64,000 nucleotides of DNA from Dryomyza anilis. Its lineage: Eukaryota; Arthropoda; Insecta; Diptera; Dryomyzidae. Below the pieces are notes generated by a model, which was not told the origin of the DNA, ran no database searches, and saw only the letters and a list, made by a program, of their open reading frames with translations. The translations under genes were made by a program, and so were the position numbers. The stretch covers positions 38,092,894 through 38,156,893 of the forward strand of contig OX638130.1 in assembly GCA_951804985.1 (NCBI GenBank), written 5' to 3'. Positions 35,308 through 47,020 of the stretch are shown piece by piece (within the stretch, counting starts at the first letter, position 1; each line of letters begins with the position of its first letter).

Positions 35308-36254
35308 GACGCCCCTTACGAAAACTATTATATATTTTTTCCCTTACGAAAATAAATATGTTATTTTTTGAGGTTCAGAATAAAAGTATGTTATTGTTAT
35401 TGATGAGAAAAATAATATGTTTCGTGGTTTTGCCAGGAAATCTATTATGTTTTTTGATATATCCGGGAATATGGACAATTATATCTGTATATCTACGAAT
35501 ATAAAAATAATTCAAATTTGCGACGAACATTGGAATCTTTTGTTGAACATTAATAATGCAAATATGATTGGAGCCTTCATATAAAATCTGCACATATTAC
35601 AGCATTGTAATATATCTAATCGTTTAATAAATACCACAGACCATGGAAAACTTAAATTTGGCCTGAAATTAAACCTAAATTTAATGTAACAGTCTAGATT
35701 TCTTAGGACAATAACAAATGACCTTGGAAATACGGTCCTAATAATTATAATAATTATAATAATACTAGTTTAGCGATACAGTTCTGATGAACCTAGGCTG
35801 AACAGTCTCAACATTTAAACATGTTATATTTGTACTAAAATAGCGGAACCTACAGTTGAATGCTGAATCATACCTTTTCATGGGTGATGTTTTTACTCTC
35901 GAACCCTCTTAGTCACCGACATAGTATATGGTAATGCATATTTTATATCATTATAGCGTAATTATTTTAAATTTTCTCAAACAAATTTTACAAATGCCAT
36001 ATATAAAAACATAAAAGCAACGCAATATGATTTTGAAAAAAATATATTTTAATAAAAAGCTCCAATTTTCGTCTAAAAATTTGAAACATAATAATTTACC
36101 ACAGAAAACATGTTTGCTGTACTAATTTTCTGTGAAATTTTCAGAACATTATAATATTCGTTATTTAAGTAAAAATGAAATCGTATTCGTTTAAAAGTGA
36201 TATGTACTTTTTTCGTAAGACAATTTTAATATAATAGTTTTCGTAAGGGGCGTC
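35308..36254. mobile_element. 947-bp element with 26-bp perfect inverted ends
   Basis: 35308-35333 and 36229-36254 are exact inverted copies beginning GACGCCCCTTACG, and a second weaker 'cttacgaaaa' pair follows inside. No transposase motif was seen, so it is a non-autonomous DNA element of unknown superfamily. It contains a diverged SINE body (35745-35950). Confidence 0.82.
35745..35950 (-). mobile_element. Diverged SINE body without tRNA head
   Basis: Matches the body of the SINE at 36330 ('gttatatttgtact', 'acctacagtt', 'ggtgatgtttttactctcg') but is clearly older and lacks the tRNA-like part. An AAT-rich tail lies at its left edge. Confidence 0.65.
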
Positions 36255-36329
36255 GATATATTGTATGATATCTAATTAGTCCTTTAGACTAGTTCCGTTT
36301 TTTGTTGTATTATAAGTTCCTAAAATATA

Positions 36330-36638
36330 ATAAATAATAATAGTTTGGCACTGCAGTCCTATAAGAACTTAGGCCGAGCTCTCTCACCATTTTGAGCTGT
36401 GCGCGTTATATTTGTACTCAAAGTGGTGGGACCTACAGTTTATTGCCGAATCCGAACGGCGGGTGAGAGCTTTTCATAGGCAATGTTTTACTCTCGTAGA
36501 TTTGCCATTTACTGCCGAGAGGTAGCGCGGTATAGAAAAATATTTCTATGAAAAGATGTTGTTAGCCCCAGTCCAGGCTTGAACCGGGGACCTTTCGGCT
36601 CGCAGTCCAACGCACTAACCACTGAGCTACCGCGGCTA
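36330..36638 (-). mobile_element. tRNA-derived SINE, copy 1
   Basis: Read on the - strand it begins with a tRNA-like head: A-box region TAGCTCAGTGGTTAG and B-box GGTTCAAGCC, with an intervening anticodon-like arm. A 200-bp body and an ATT-repeat tail follow. It is flanked by an 11-bp duplication, cctaaaatata (36319-36329 and 36639-36649). The internal pol III promoter boxes lie at about 36565-36635. Copy 2 is at 62836. Confidence 0.88.
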
Positions 36639-36708
36639 CCTAAAATATATATTTATATAAATATCTTAAAATAATATAAATAGTATGTCTACATTAGCAG
36701 CAATCTTA

Positions 36709-38481
36709 GGCCCGGTTTCACAGTTATCACTTAAGTGTCGATTTTTCCTCAAATTATACTTAAGTGTGAAAAATCGTTTCACAGCACAAAATTTAAGTGC
36801 CCGATATCCTCCACTTAAGTTTCACTTAAGTGTGCTTTCTGTCAACTGAATATTTATGACAATAGAATAATACAAACTATCACTTATTTTTGCGGAGAAT
36901 TGCATATTAACCAAAACAAAAGTGACTCCTATCATTGGAGTATTTTTTTCGCAGATATAACTTATTCGGCTACCACTATAAATTGCCTTTGTACGCGAAA
37001 TTCATTTATTTTTTGCATAAAACATAATTCTCCGGAATTTGCAAACTAAGATATGTTTAAAATCGTAATACACCTGAATTTGCAATTATTCAAGTTATAA
37101 AAATTGTATTCACACTTCAATTTTTAATTTTTGCACAAAAAAACGTAATTTGTATGACAGAAAATTGAATATAATTTTGTTGCGAGTGTGAAGTTAACAA
37201 CTTTTTTTTCAACAACTATTTTCTGTCAAAATATGCGGAACGGGTGGAATTGGAACAAAACAAGCGTTTGACAGCTGGAAAGAAGAACAAGAGAATTTTG
37301 ACAAATGGCAAAATATTGACGGATTTTGAGGTTTCTCTGGATTTGTGGACAAAGGAGCAGGATACTCATAGCAAATGATACATGGATCGACAGGTATTAT
37401 CAATATCTATCAATTAGTATCACTGACATGTATGTGAATTATTAACTTTAGCCGACAGAACCAGTTTAAAGTGCCAAAAAGCAGTGGACATGTAGCTAAA
37501 CATGGTTGTTGGCTATAATGCTTCCAAGGATCATCATAAAAATTGCTGATTGCAGTTCGCAATGTATTCACCTATCTGGCCATATAAACATTTTTCTTCA
37601 AGTCCTTCTAGTTCCGCCACAATTCAGTAAATCCTCTGGCATATTTTTTCGAATGTTAATGATAGAACCACTTTCAAGGGAGATGCCTTTGATGAACGTA
37701 CTATGATGAAAATGGTTGTTGGAAATCATTTCTGGAGTTGATGGACATACTTTGTCCAGGAATCATTTATCTTGATAAGCAGTTTAATTCTAATTCAAAC
37801 GAAAAGATCGTTAAATTTGGGACTAGACTGCTTACCAGAAAATATGTTTCTTGGGCGAGAACTGGCCAACAACCCTTGAAAAGTCTTTTATAAGTAAGCC
37901 TAAAAAATAAATGGCTTAGGATTCGTTGATTTGTGGCAAAACTATACGGAATAGAATAAAAATGTTTGCACTGCCTGATAGGTCATTTAATTCTGAATTG
38001 AGTCCAATTAATTTTAAGGTGCACCTTGAAGGCGATGTGGTCAACAACTTCTATTAGCTGCAAGGCCACTCATTTTGGTCAGTTTAAACTGCACCTAATG
38101 ACTAAAATAAATACTATACAGATATGACAGTGCTTTAATCGAGTAGGTATTGAGTTTACCTGTCGATCCATGTACGTTTTATCAAGAGTATCGTACTCTT
38201 TCGTCCAGAATTCCTCCAAATCCCTCAATTTCTGCGATATTTTTGTCCAGCTGTCAAAGTGGAACGAGTGGAATTGAAAAAGTTGTTGAGAAAAGTTGTT
38301 AACTTCACGCACATTTTTGTTTTGTAAACAAAAACATTTGTCATATATGTCGTGCTGCCATATTTTTAAAAATATATTTGTACGCATTTAGGTGGAGACT
38401 GTGAAACGCAAAAAAACTTAAGTAGACAAAAAATTTTCCTCAACTGAAATTTCACTTAAGTGCGCACTGTGAAACCGGGCC
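36709..38481. mobile_element. 1.77-kb inverted-repeat DNA transposon, PIF/Harbinger-like candidate
   Basis: Ends are inverted copies of GGCCCGGTTTCACAGT (36709-36724, 38466-38481) with a further shared CACTTAAGTG. The flanks are TTA on the left and ATA on the right, near the 3-bp TWA duplication of PIF/Harbinger but not exact. Both arms also carry a related coding piece in inverted orientation: LDLWTKEQDTHSK then YMDRQV near 37335-37395 (+), and FWTKEYDTLDKTYMDRQV near 38160-38210 (-). The centre may be decayed transposase, but no catalytic triad was identified. Confidence 0.65.
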
Positions 38482-38544
38482 ATAAAATCAAAACACACTA
38501 AAACATACATTTTTTTCAATGAATAAAGTACTTACCCAATAAAC

Positions 38545-38885
38545 CAAAAACCTGGATATTAAGGGATTATCGAATGTATATTCAACATGGATATCGAAGC
38601 TTTCACTAGAGAAAAGCGTTCAATTTTTTGTAATTGTAAGCTTGAAAACCATAGCGTTCTTCAGCAAAATTGGTAGCTTTTTATTCAATTGAATCTAGTT
38701 TTTACCTAAACTTGAATGCCGACATTCAATAAACATTGGAGGTTTAACTTAATTGTAAGCTATAAATAAAATGTGGTTCGATCTTCAAATTACACTTGAA
38801 TTCAAGCGCATAATTAAAGCTAAATTAAAGGTTTAAATATAAAATATAAGAAAACGCATATTAGTTTTAATACTACACCCAAAAA
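38545..38885 (-). repeat. Element X, diverged reversed copy
   Basis: Reverse complement of the X copies in the array (B 7715-8060), from 'cccaataaaccaaaaacctgg' to 'agaaaacgcat'. It is clearly more diverged than the array copies are from each other. The left edge coincides with the right edge of X in the array, supporting a real element end. Confidence 0.8.
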
Positions 38886-40399
38886 AAAAATCTTGTACTA
38901 TTAAAAAAAATTGTATTTAATATAACAATACATCTTGTTAATTTACGTCCAAAGAGATATCTTGTTAATACAAAAATAATAATATTGTAAAATTTTAAGA
39001 TATTTTAAAATAACGTACAACAAAGTGTACGTCATTTTCCTCTGTTATATATAAATGAACATGTATTTATATTAACAAGATTATCATGTCAGTTAAAAAA
39101 CAATTCTCGTCGTAATAATAACGCTATCCTTTCAATTTATTTCATTGAATAAAAAGCATATTTTAATTTCTATAATTTACTGAAAAAAAATTTAAAAAAT
39201 ATTCTTGTGATGAAACCAGAGCTCTCGATTGCCCGAGTTCTCGTGTTTTAAATGTTTGAACTACCCGGGTATTCTTTTGTTTGTTCACCTGACCGCGGAA
39301 AGTGAAAAAACCGGACATTTTTTATTGAAGAAATCGGAAGCAGACATTGTCGAAAATCGAATGGTACCCCCTAAAGAAATCCCAAAAATCTCATTTACGG
39401 CTTTCGAGCGTCCGAGAACACACAATACTCGTAGAAAATCGAGAAACATCGAATGTATATTGAATGTCGGAATTCAAGTTTAGGTAAAGGCTAGATTCAA
39501 ATGGATAAAAAGCTACACCCAGAAAAAAATCATGGTAAATTGATAGTATTTCAATAGAAAAACAATAATTTATACCATTAAAATTGGTCAATGGGATGCG
39601 TCCCATTAGTTCAGTAATATTGAATCTGTTAATACAATGTGTGGTTGTACCATAAATTTTATAATGTGATATTTTAATTACAATAAGAAAGACCTATACA
39701 AATTTAATGATACGTATTATTAATTTTAAGGTATAGTCGTATTACATTATATATTAAAACAATATAATAATATATTAAAACAAAAATGTATTTTAGTTAA
39801 TTTATTGTATATATTATTTTATTTAAATGTCGAAATTGATATTCACTTTTACAACACACACATAAAAAACACTTCTTGCTGCAAAAGGTTATAACACATT
39901 TAATGTTTGCTTTGGTTTCCAATAATTGATTGTAATACTTCAGTCTGTAGTTATTTTTGAGTCCGTTGCGATAATAGAAGTTCGATAAAATATTTATTTT
40001 CTGTAATAAATAAAAATATAAATATAATTTATTTACATTAAATACATTAAGTCCTTACCAATGTCGCGTTTAATAATGTGGTTTATTACTAAAAAATACC
40101 TGGACCATTTTGAGTAAACACGCAGAATGACGTACAAAACGAACATGTTTGTATTCGTTTTATGTTTTTTTACACCACGTTTATTATTATAGGAGGAAAC
40201 CATTAAAACAACAGTATTTATTCTATTTAAAATAATAATATCGAAATATTTAAAAAAAAAAATTAAATATGGTAGTGTATTTTATATTCTATAGAGCGCC
40301 CGCTTCATAATTCAATATTTCATTATTCAGTGTAAATAGGTGCTTTAATTTTTTTTTATACTATTATTATTGGTTTAAGTTAAAGAACATGCCCCTGAT
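38886..40399. other. AT-rich spacer with small repeat scraps
   Basis: Contains a 75-bp piece of X at 39440-39515, cut at 'aaaagctac' by sequence starting 'acccagaaaaaaat', and a slightly less AT-rich patch (39285-39440) with a basic-looking short frame that I could not assign. Otherwise no feature was seen. Confidence 0.45.
39440..39515 (+). repeat. Element X fragment
   Basis: 'tcgaatgtatattgaatgtc' and 'ggaattcaagtttaggtaa' match X almost exactly, closer to the array copies than the reversed copy at 38545 is. Confidence 0.75.
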
Positions 40400-41000
40400 A
40401 GTATCCAACCGAATACCGTGTTTTGTGCAACGGGGAGGCCGCCATTGCTCGGCATCATTCCAGTGCGCATGATCTTTGGATACAAATCAGCACCCAAAAA
40501 TCGGCAAGAACCAGGTTTAGGAATTTATCTTTAAAATTTTCATTAATGGATTTGGTAGGAGTTTGCATCGTGATACGATTATCAACGCGTGCATTGGCAT
40601 GTAAGTATGTTAATGTTAACGTCGTTGGGGGCTCGGATTTTAACTGAGCACATTTTATCGTTTCCCATCATTGTTGTTGCTATGTGTAGTTGTTGGGCCA
40701 GGTTGGCTGCAATGGGAGTCACGGATCCACAAGAGTCAATGAGCGCTCTAACATAGTGAAGTTTTCCCTTGACTTCAAGTTGTATGATGGCTTTCGGAAA
40801 AAGTGTTGCAATATGCTGTGACAATATGGATGCAACCGTTGGTGGCTGGGAGTTGTGTCGCGCTGCTCTGTAGATCAATGATTCCTTAAGCGCTCATGCA
40901 TATAAAAGCGTGTGATGGTTTTCCCGACAATAGTGACATCCAAATTGACTGCGGCAAGTTCAGCCCGAGTGTTTTACAGCTAGACAGTTGGAACAAAACT
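40400..41000 (-). pseudogene. Second BEL/Pao protease fragment
   Basis: The - strand encodes a zinc-cluster end (CHYCRENHHTLLY near 40900-40945, in a shifted frame), then a 98-codon open stretch (40582-40878) with the protease signature RALIDSCGSVTPIA. A decayed LADF-type strand lies further left. The canonical DSGS motif is DSCG here. It duplicates a part that the main BEL copy to the right has in its own place, so it is an independent insertion. Confidence 0.72.
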
Positions 41001-41256
41001 TGTGGAGAAGTACGGTACGCATTCTTTTTTCAGTATTCATGGAAAGAAATTTGTAGCAAAATCGGATAGCGTGACTGCGCTGACACAACGGGCATCAGAA
41101 CGGTGTGTGGTTACGATGATTTTTGTTTTGGTATTTATTATTTCTATAATAATAAGAAGTTGTTTGGTTTCTGGAACTATTCACCATGTTGAAGCTATAA
41201 GAGTAATAATAAAAAATAGGTAGTAAAAAAAATTGCTGTGAAACGTATGAGTGTAA
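41001..41256. other. Possible BEL 3' non-coding end
   Basis: This lies just past the end of the BEL pol in the - direction. No LTR pair could be identified. Confidence 0.35.
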
Positions 41257-42434
41257 TTAATTTGCTGGAAGGAGGACTAATTTAACAACAGGACGTGTTA
41301 TAGAACCGCGTTCTTTTAACACGTCAGCGACTCGTACACGTTGATCGTTACCAGAATAAACCTTGGTAATACGACCTAGTCGCCATTCGTTTGGCGGAAG
41401 GTTTTCGTCTTTGATGACGACCATATCATTTATCTCCAAATTAGCTTCAGTCTTTTCAATTTATTTCGTTTTTGGAGCTCCTTTAAATAATCAGGCTTCC
41501 ATCGAACACAAAAATTCTGATGGAGCGCTTTGAGCCTCTGCCATCTGTTGATTATGGATACAGCCTGTTCATTGACTGCTGGCTCTATGGGATCTAAAAT
41601 TGGGGCACCAATTAGAAAATGGCCTGGAGTAAGTGGCGTGAGGTCGGAAGGTTCTTCAGACATTGGACGAGAGTTTAAACAGGCTTCAATCTTTGTAAGA
41701 AGAGTTGCAAACTCTTCAAACGTATATTTAAAAGTGCTGGCTATCTTCCGAAAATGCGTCTTAAAACTCTTCACGCCTGCTTCCCATAAACCACCCATGT
41801 GGGGAGCTCCCGGCGGTATGAAGTGCCATGAAAGGTTTTGATGGTTATAAACGGATGTTAGTGCCGAGCGAGAAATATTAATATATAATTCTGTCATTAG
41901 TGCCTTTGACGCTCCCACAAAATTTTTTCCGTTGTCCGAATAGACATGTAGTGGACAACCACGTCTAGACACAAATCTGCTAAATGCCGCAAGGAATGAC
42001 GGAGTGGAAAGGCTGGTGGCGGGTTCGAGATGTATTGCTCTTGCAGAAAAACATATGAACACGCACACGTACCCTTTAGTAATAAGACACGCTCTACCGG
42101 TGTAATTTTTTATTTCAAATGGACCCGCAAAGTCCATACCGGAGTTGGTAAAGGGCCGTGAAAGAACTGTTCGTTCAAGTGGCCGGGATCCCATAAGTTG
42201 GCTACGAGCCTTTTGTTTGTAAATTACACAAACCTTGCAATTACGAATATTACATTTTATTACATTTTTGACTTTTGGAATCCAAAATTGGAGGCGGATT
42301 AATTGAAGAACTAATTGATTACCGCCATGGAGTGAAATTTGATGCGTGATTCGCACTATAAGATGAGAAAAGTCGCAATTATAAGGTAGTATTATTTGAT
42401 GCCGTTCATCAAAGGACATCGCCGGTGAGGACAC
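41257..42434 (-). pseudogene. BEL/Pao integrase and C-terminal domain
   Basis: The best-preserved retroelement domain here, 334 codons open at 41430-42434. The N-terminal zinc-binding residues are H31, H36, C66 and C69. The catalytic core has D101 (MDFAGPF), D167 (YSDNGKNF) and E218 (GLWEAGVKSFK), all present. The motif PLTPGHFLIGAP marks the BEL-specific end. A C-terminal domain (WRLGRITKVYSGNDQRVRVADV) follows at 41257-41439 in another frame, so one frameshift breaks the protein. It was part of a pol polyprotein, continuing the RNase H piece to the right. Confidence 0.9.
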
Positions 42435-43400
42435 AAGACGGCCACATACACGCAGGAGTCCTAAATCGTCAATAAACGAATTTAGATTTAAGATGCTGCT
42501 AGAAACTGGAATTGCTTTTTCGAAAGATTCCGATATTCATCAGGATAATGTAATTTCTGACAAATTATCATTTTTAACATGAATTATTTCGGACGATGTT
42601 ATGAGAACTGAAGCTTGTGAAAAATTTGAACGATGCTCAGAATGGGTATGATGGAAAAAACGGAATACATACGCTATCACGCGTAATGCTCTAGGAAAAG
42701 TGGAAAGTCTTTCAGTAATATCCTGAAAGTTGTTAAAAAATGTAAAGTTAACTTTAATTGGTTTTTGTTCGATAATAACTTCTGGAAATTCTTGCGGGCT
42801 GGCACTTGACCAATATGACGCTGAAAATTGAAGCCATTTTGGACCTTTCCACCATAAATCATTAGAAACGAGTTCCTGAGGGTATATTCCACGACTTGCA
42901 ATGGCAAGACTTTCGTAACCAAGCAAGAACTATGGTGGAATCAGTCCAGAAGAAAGATGAGTATTTTGTTACGGCTAGCTTTGGCAAAAGATTGTCAACC
43001 ATATCCGATAGAAGAGTAGCACCACATAACTCGAGTCTTGGAAGTGATATGGTCTTTACAGGAGCAACTTTTGTTTTGGCTGTCAATAAGTGGGTTGAAA
43101 CTGTTGTGCTAATGGTAAGACGCACATATATTGTTGCTGCGTATGCAAAAAGCGTGTAATTGGATATCGCAATCTGGAGAATAATCAATAAATCTTGCAA
43201 TGTTGATGTTATTTATAAAAGAATAATTGCTAATAAAAGATTGCCATTTGTTTAAGCAATTTCCGAATAGATCTTCATCCCAGTCTATTTTTTCCAGCCA
43301 TATTTGTTGCATTAAAATTTTGGCCAAAATAATACAAGGGGATAACCATCCTGCGGGATCGAATAATTTCGAAATTTCGGACAAAACTTCACGTTTTGTG
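42435..43400 (-). pseudogene. BEL/Pao RNase H and connection domain
   Basis: The right part (43109-43384) reads LFDPAGWLSPCIILAKILMQ and [11 protein letters not shown], the connection entering RNase H. 42862-43200 reads [20 protein letters not shown] and [11 protein letters not shown], RNase H strands of the BEL type. 42540-42926 holds the spacer to integrase (NDLWWKGPKWL). The pieces lie in different frames with overlaps, so several frameshifts separate them. Confidence 0.85.
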
Positions 43401-44430
43401 AAAGAAGATTTGAAACAAATGGGTTTAGCTATAAAATAAAATGAATCTGAGTGCGCATTCCTGCGTACTCCTAATGCTTTTGCTTGACTAGTATCATTAA
43501 ATTGAAGGAAGTCCTCTTTTAGGAGATGATCTGGGGAGAGATCCTTTAGGATGTATTGGGAGTTGGATGTCCATTTTCTTCATGAGAAACCAGCTGATTC
43601 CGCAGCAGTAATAAGTTTATTACGCGCTTGTACAGCCATACTTGGAATCTCGTAATATGTTGCTTGCGAGTGGATAGTGTTCTTGGACGTTATCAGCGAG
43701 ATGCAAGAGAGTACGAATTGCGAGATACGGTGCACAGTTCACACAAAATGTTACAGTTTGCAATTCATAATCTTTTATTTCATCTTTTGGAGAGGATCGG
43801 TATAAAATACGTTGAAACGGTCAGGATTAACCAGGACTTGGCGATACATTTTTTGTATATCCCCATTAAATACAAATTTATAAAAATGCCATTTCAGTAT
43901 CAAAATCGGCAGATCTGATTGTAATACAGGACCAGTGTGTAATATGTCGTTAAGACTTACACCATTAGAAGAGGAATTTGATGCGTTGAACACTACGAGT
44001 ACTTTGGTCGTGGTGCTCTCGGGCTTAATTACAGCATGGTGTGGCATGTAATAATGGTTGGAACAGTGTGAAATATTTGGCCTGTTAAGAATTTTCATAT
44101 GGTTTAAATTCATATAATCTTGCAATACATCATCATATTGGATTTTGAAGTCAAGATTTTTGCAAAGGCGAGCCTCATTTCGAAGAAACTGAGATTTGGC
44201 GATGTGTCTAGAATATCCTAATTTCGATTGGTTTGGACATCCGTTTTTAAATGGCAAAGATACTACATATCGACCATCTTCATTTCGTGTAGTAGTTTGT
44301 TTAAAATTGTCTTCGCAAAAACGGTCGTTTTCGGTAGTATGGCGTTTTTGTGGAAGATAGTATTTGTGGAAAGTGGTCCCGTTAATATCCATCCGAAAAT
44401 GATTTCTTGGGCTAAGAGAGAACCACAAAT
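43401..44430 (-). pseudogene. BEL/Pao reverse transcriptase, catalytic region decayed
   Basis: The open piece 43775-44428 carries YYMPHHAVIKPESTTTKVLV, SLNDILHTGPVLQSDLPILI and FNGDIQKMYRQVLV, the fingers and first palm Asp of the family. Further left, YELQTVTFCVNCAPYLAIRT and a leucine-rich helix are readable in another frame, but the YVDD motif expected next is not there (the sequence has SKYGC). The enzyme cannot be active. Confidence 0.88.
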
Positions 44431-44841
44431 GTGGTGTTTAACGCCTTCCAAGACAATGGAGGGAAACAGGTCACCACCTATCAAAAGATCGAAATATGAA
44501 CTTTTGTAAAATTCAACATCGGCTAAACGAATATTTGGAATTTTCGTTAAAATTGAAGGATCAATATGACACGTTGGTAGGTAACCAGTAAGATGGGGTA
44601 AAACTAGCGCGGATACTTCTATATTAATGTTAGGGTTCATAGGAGAACTCAGAAGAAATGAACAGGATTTCTGGACTCTGCCCGATATGGCATGATTTAA
44701 TCCAAATACTTGAGCGTTAATCGATTGAGAGGGTAGTTTTAAAATTTTTACAAGTCTTTCAGAAAGCAATGTCCCCTCCGATCCAGAATCTATTAGGGCC
44801 CTAGCAGTGTAGGATACACCAAAATGATAAATATGTACCAA
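44263..44841 (-). pseudogene. BEL/Pao aspartic protease
   Basis: 192 codons. The active-site motif ALIDSGSEGTLLSE sits at residues 15-28, followed by LLIGGDLFPSI and GWILTGPL, the flap and end typical of the BEL protease. The active-site DSG is intact. The M at 44841 is internal to the old polyprotein. Its C-terminus overlaps the RT frame by a shift. Confidence 0.88.
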
Positions 44842-44984
44842 GGCGGTACCTAACAGAATGCCCTTTAAACTGGATGCGAAACAGGATTGTACATTATTAA
44901 TAGGGATAGAATTTTCAGCGGACTGTATCTGAATTGTTTGCGCTTGTTTGAACAGAAGCTTTTACTAGTATTAGCTTGTTCATT

Positions 44985-45270
44985 CATCGCATTTGAATAG
45001 GAAGTCGTCGACGGATTAGAAAGTGAATTGGTTACGGACATTTCTCGATGTAATAACGTGTTATGTCGTTTATGACAAGTGTAACAATTGTGCGTGCTCT
45101 TACAATCTTTTACACTGTGAGCTCGTGAAAAACAATTGGTGCAAAGCCTATGTTTTTAACATGGTTTGCGCGATCTATTGGACTCATACTCAAAAAATTT
45201 GAACACTGTCGTATGGTATGTTGCTCTATGGGGCATAATTTACAATTAAGAGGCGCCATATTTGTATGAT
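44985..45270 (-). pseudogene. BEL/Pao gag zinc-cluster region
   Basis: In two frames, the - strand shows CKLCPIEQHTIRQC and then CTNCFSRAHSVKDCKST followed by CYTCHKRHNTLLH, the multi-Cys/His array at the BEL gag end. A shift near 45155 separates them. Confidence 0.8.
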
Positions 45271-45302
45271 AGGTATTTACTTTGCGAGGGACCTGAGGTG
45301 AA

Positions 45303-45870
45303 TTAGATTTTTTGGGGCCTTGAATTAAATGTAGAAGATTTAATATCAGACAATGTCTCGAGGATTTGATATCGAGCAGTCAAAAATGCGTCAAAGCTAT
45401 CCCAAGTTGGGATTTCTGTTTTGTTTTGAATGGACTGCTCCCAGAGAGCAAGAGTGAAATCTGATAGCCTAGATGAACATAAAAATACAATGATGGCATC
45501 CCAATTATCAATAGAAACGTCATACATTTGAAAAGCTGAAATACAGCTATTAATTTCACTTTGAAGGGTTTTAATCGAACTACCGGATTCGGTAGAAAGA
45601 ATGGGGAGATCGAAGAGTTTACGAAGCTGGCAATTGACCAGGATACGTTTATTCTCAAAACGGTCCTGGAGATTTTTCCAAGCAGCTAGGAAGCCATCGT
45701 TAGAGCACATCGTTGGAGCACATCGACTCCACATTAATCTCACAAAAGAGTTCATATTCCAAGGAATTAATTTACATCAACACCGAGGAGAACTGCGACA
45801 ACACTCAAAACTCGAACTTCAAATTAAAGTCCAAAATTCAGAGAGCATAGTTCAACTTTGGGAGAACTAC
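45303..45870 (-). pseudogene. BEL/Pao gag
   Basis: The open part 45303-45755 (150 codons) has AWKNLQDRFENKRILV, a leucine-rich region and the FLCSSRLSDFTLALWEQ helix, matching the BEL gag family. The N-terminal end towards 45870 (VLPKLNYALSEFW) is broken by stops. Confidence 0.85.
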
Positions 45871-46221
45871 TTCAAAAAAGGTACGTTTGCTCATATTTCA
45901 ATATTTCATTACTAGTAAAAGAAGTGTAAATGGTGCCGTCAGTTACTTGATGGTCGATTTAAAAAAGACCGCTTACAATAGTTTAACACAAAACGGAAGT
46001 TTAATTTTAATAATGGAACAAATGTAAAAAACATTCAGATACAAAGTTAGCGCCATCTGCATGTGAAAAAACAGTGACTTACTAGGGTTTGCATAATTTA
46101 AGTTATTATGGCTTGACATAAACAAATATCAATTGTTACAATCAACAATCAAATGAATTTTGAAAATTAACAATCCAATTTTTAAAACCGACAATAAAAT
46201 GACAATTATATAATGGGATCT
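45871..46221. other. Right flank of BEL, no LTR recognised
   Basis: The 5' LTR would be expected here, but no matching copy exists on the left side. Otherwise AT-rich, nothing recognised. Confidence 0.4.
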
Positions 46222-46912
46222 ATTTTAGGAAGATAGTTGATGAATATTTGGAAAAGGTACTCCATTAGAATTCGCGGAGTATTTTTTATTAGATTGTAAG
46301 AAAATTAATATGTATTTTTATTTATTCTAGAATTAAAACGATGTATAAAATCATGCTTATACTTCGCCATCGTCTTTATTAATCTTTCGAAGGTAAAATT
46401 GTACAACGACTTGAGACTTCTTCGCGGAAGAGACACGTTGGTCCGGCGCTGCTGTCATCAAAGTAAACACGGAAAAAAATATTTTCCATCACGTGTTGAT
46501 AATTTAAATCACAGGATATTTTATTTTCATTTTTACCTTTAAAATGTAATATTTGAGTTGGCACTTTATTACACCATTTGATTTAATTAATTGTATTGGA
46601 TAAATTGAGCGTAAGGAAAGAGTATTTGATTTTCGATTTTTATGGTAGTCAAATGTCAAAATACCTCAAAATTTTTGCTGCATATGTCCAAGAACTCAGG
46701 ATATTTGCTATCAGTCAACTGTAAATATCTCAATTTTTATTGCTGTTGTGGCAAACATCTCGTAACTATCTGTATATATGTCATATTTAAAAAATATTAA
46801 TAGTTTTGCTGCAACTTTATTGAAACTCATGAGATGTGTGAATATTTGCTACAAGGCGTAAATTTAAACAGTTAACTGCAGCAAGACTTTTATAAACATC
46901 TTGTTTTCTTAG
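46222..46912. repeat. Dispersed repeat Z, copy 2
   Basis: 46222-46615 matches 34153-34545. The right tip (46893-46912, 'catcttgttttcttagtgt') is the reverse of the left tip of copy 1. This copy lacks a recognisable left tip. The part 46620-46890 has no counterpart in copy 1. Confidence 0.68.
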
Positions 46913-46914
46913 TG

Positions 46915-47020
46915 TATGTGTAGGGTATTTATAGTCGGCATAAACCGACTATAATTTTGATAATCCTAACTATCATAATGTCCCTACTTTAACATTTCCC
47001 ATGTGACCTTACTGGTTCAA
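46915..47020 (+). mobile_element. DINE-like 3' end with terminal hairpin
   Basis: 'gtgtagggtatttatagtcgg' leads to the inverted stem tagtcgg-cataaa-ccgacta (46936-46955). The following 'ttgataatcctaactatcat' is shared with the reversed locus near 27480. Confidence 0.7.

Noticed and set aside
36565..36638. tRNA gene on the - strand
   Set aside because: The head is followed by a SINE body and tail and flanked by a target duplication, so it is a SINE promoter.
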